Source: an uncultured Prevotella sp.
GTDB taxonomy: Bacteria; Bacteroidota; Bacteroidia; Bacteroidales; Bacteroidaceae
Direction of reading: 5' to 3'
NCBI GenBank assembly: GCA_937916405.1
Contig: CALFUF010000035.1
Coordinates: 1-7,334 of the forward strand
DNA length: 7,334 bases
The translations under genes were made by a program, and so were the position numbers. Of the stretch, positions 6,360-7,334 are shown one piece after another (within the stretch, counting starts at the first letter, position 1; each line of letters begins with the position of its first letter). The notes under the pieces were generated by a model, which did not search any database, was not told the origin of the DNA, and was given only the letters and a program-made list of their open reading frames with translations.

Positions 6360-7085
6360 TTACTCTCTCTTTCCGAAGATACGGAGGAGATAGATAAACA
6401 GGTTGATGAAGTCGAGGTACAGAGAGAGAGCACCCAGCAGTGCATACTTCTGAGCCTGCTCACCAGCATCAGGAGCCTGCATCAGCATCTGCTTGATCTT
6501 CTGTGAGTCGTATGCCGTCAGTCCTACGAAAATCAGCACACCGGCATAACTGATAATGAGGTCGAAACCTGTGCTCTTCACGAAGAACACATTAACCAGT
6601 GTGGCAATGATAATACCTATCAAAGCCATCAACAGATACTTACCCATCGACGAGAGATCAGTCTTTGTGGTATAACCAACTATCGCCATTGCCGCAAAGG
6701 TACCAGCGGTGATGAAGAACACGGTAGCAATAGAACTGCTGGTATAGGCAAGGAAGATGTATGACAGCAAGGCGCCATTGATGACTGAATAAGCCACGAA
6801 CATCAAGGTGGCTACCGGCAGCGACAACTTGTTGATGGCTGCACTCACACCAATGACCAGTGCGAACTCAGCGATAATCAATCCCCAGAACAGAATCTGA
6901 TTCGTATAGATAGCCTGCAGGACTCCTGGACTGTTTGCCACACCATAGGCAGTGATGCCCGTGATCACCAAAGCCAATGTCATCCATACATACACCTTAC
7001 GCATCAATACAGGAAACGCAGCGGAGACATCCCATTGTCTTTCCTGTGCGTACTCACTCAATTCATAATCGTTGTTGTAATTCAT
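6360..7085 (-). CDS. Bax inhibitor-1 / YetJ-type membrane protein
   Basis: This is a 241-residue polytopic inner-membrane protein of the Bax inhibitor-1 family (TMBIM; bacterial YetJ/YccA/YbhL), of typical length. After a short polar N-terminus (1-23) come the family block M-R-K-V-Y-V-W-M-T-L (28-37) and about seven hydrophobic segments (about 32-50, 64-84, 89-111, 118-137, 147-168, 175-191 and 215-236). Near the C-terminus are A-Y-D-S-Q-K-I and L-Y-L-D-F-I-N-L-F, placing Asp193 and Asp225 where YetJ has the aspartate pair that gates pH-sensitive calcium leak. The start at 7085 is chosen over one at 7139 because the putative promoter -7 box (7114-7121) lies between them. The gene stands alone, convergent with the efflux operon and divergent from the gene at 7229. 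A physiological role in this organism is not known; ion leak or membrane-stress functions come from relatives. Confidence 0.93.
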   Translation of the reverse strand: MNYNNDYELSEYAQERQWDVSAAFPVLMRKVYVWMTLALVITGITAYGVANSPGVLQAIYTNQILFWGLIIAEFALVIGVSAAINKLSLPVATLMFVAYSVINGALLSYIFLAYTSSSIATVFFITAGTFAAMAIVGYTTKTDLSSMGKYLLMALIGIIIATLVNVFFVKSTGFDLIISYAGVLIFVGLTAYDSQKIKQMLMQAPDAGEQAQKYALLGALSLYLDFINLFIYLLRIFGKRE

Positions 7086-7113
7086 TTTTTCTAATTTGTT
7101 TAAAAACACGCGG

Positions 7114-7121
7114 CAAAGATA
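7114..7121 (-). promoter_or_regulatory. -7 box of the Bax inhibitor-1-like gene
   Basis: On the minus strand TATCTTTG matches the Bacteroidetes TAnnTTTG box, 28 bp upstream of the ATG at 7085. No good TTTG -33 box lies 19-21 bp upstream; the nearest TTG elements are at spacings of 16 and 24 bp. This implies a leader of about 20 nt and rules out translation from 7139. Confidence 0.65.
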
Positions 7122-7197
7122 GTGATTTATTTCGCTCAACCACTCAATCAGTATCTTAAAAAAGAATAAAACCCCCTCACTTCTGAAGAAAAAGAAG

Positions 7198-7205
7198 TAA
7201 CTTTG
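7198..7205 (+). promoter_or_regulatory. -7 box of the gene starting at 7229
   Basis: TAACTTTG matches TAnnTTTG and lies 23 bp upstream of the ATG, leaving a short A-rich leader with no Shine-Dalgarno. The -33 region has no clear TTTG. The 143-bp gap between the two divergent start codons thus holds two outward-facing promoters. Confidence 0.6.
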
Positions 7206-7228
7206 CCCCTAATACTAAAACAATAAAG

Positions 7229-7334
7229 ATGAGAAAACGTATGATAACCCTTGCCATCTGCTGGCTGACGATGCTCCCCATGATGGCGCAGACGACCCTC
7301 GTCCACCCTTGGATGAACAAGCGTGTGGCTTACT
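7229..7334 (+). CDS. Secreted protein, N-terminus only (possible GDSL/SGNH hydrolase)
   Basis: Thirty-five codons are present before the window ends. Residues 1-19 form a clear signal peptide: positive start M-R-K-R, hydrophobic core I-T-L-A-I-C-W-L, and a likely cut after M-M-A before Gln20. There is no lipobox, so the product is predicted to be soluble in the periplasm or exported. The mature start ends H-P-W-M-N-K-R-V-A-Y. This resembles the first beta strand just before the G-D-S-I nucleophile block of Bacteroidetes GDSL/SGNH esterases, but that block would lie beyond the window, so the family call is a guess. The in-frame ATG at 7241 would lose the positive n-region and is less likely to be the start. 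Confidence 0.7.
   Translation, partial: MRKRMITLAICWLTMLPMMAQTTLVHPWMNKRVAY

Noticed and set aside
6202..6393. Open frame of 63 codons between array 2 and the Bax inhibitor-1-like gene.
   Set aside because: It runs through the terminator stem-loop and into the opposing gene, has no recognisable features and no promoter.
7086..7139. N-terminal extension of the Bax inhibitor-1-like protein by 18 residues.
   Set aside because: The extension contains the TATCTTTG -7 box, is not hydrophobic or family-like, and the ATG at 7085 gives a typical family N-terminus.

Overview
The window looks like a piece of chromosome from a Bacteroidetes bacterium, most likely Prevotella or a close relative. Four putative promoters carry the phylum's TAnnTTTG -7 box, and two of these also have a TTTG -33 box 19-20 bp upstream. 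Leaders are A-rich with no clear Shine-Dalgarno, and the proteins resemble Bacteroidetes members of their families. The genus is an inference from sequence style, not from a search.

Layout from left to right. Positions 1-113 hold a strong leftward promoter and what looks like the 5' leader of an rRNA operon (boxA-like GTTCTTTGA), whose genes would lie off the left edge. A rightward promoter (329-360) then drives a three-gene tripartite RND efflux operon. Its first gene is a periplasmic membrane fusion lipoprotein (395-1422) broken by a single-base frameshift near 862. Next come an intact 1039-residue RND inner-membrane permease (1432-4551) and an intact 450-residue TolC-type outer-membrane channel (4535-5887). 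The permease and channel genes overlap by 17 bp. Together the three proteins would span the envelope and use the proton gradient to export small molecules. If the frameshift is real, the adaptor is lost or split and the pump needs another adaptor.

The 470 bp between the channel gene and the next, convergent gene are the most unusual part. They hold two neighbouring tandem arrays of unrelated sequence (GC-rich, 5903-6031; AT-rich, 6078-6162). Both follow the same plan: a 19-nt quasi-palindrome (7-nt arm, 5-nt centre, 7-nt arm) plus a 3-nt spacer, giving an exact 22-bp period. The two arrays sit one base off a shared 22-bp grid. In the AT-rich array several non-Watson-Crick arm pairs are G-U wobbles only on the plus-strand RNA, which hints at a chain of RNA hairpins at the 3' end of the efflux transcript. 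A conventional intrinsic terminator (6298-6336) serves the opposing gene.

On the right, a leftward gene encodes a seven-helix Bax inhibitor-1/YetJ-type membrane protein (6360-7085). Divergent from it, a secreted protein begins at 7229 and runs off the window; its first residues suggest, but do not prove, a GDSL/SGNH hydrolase.
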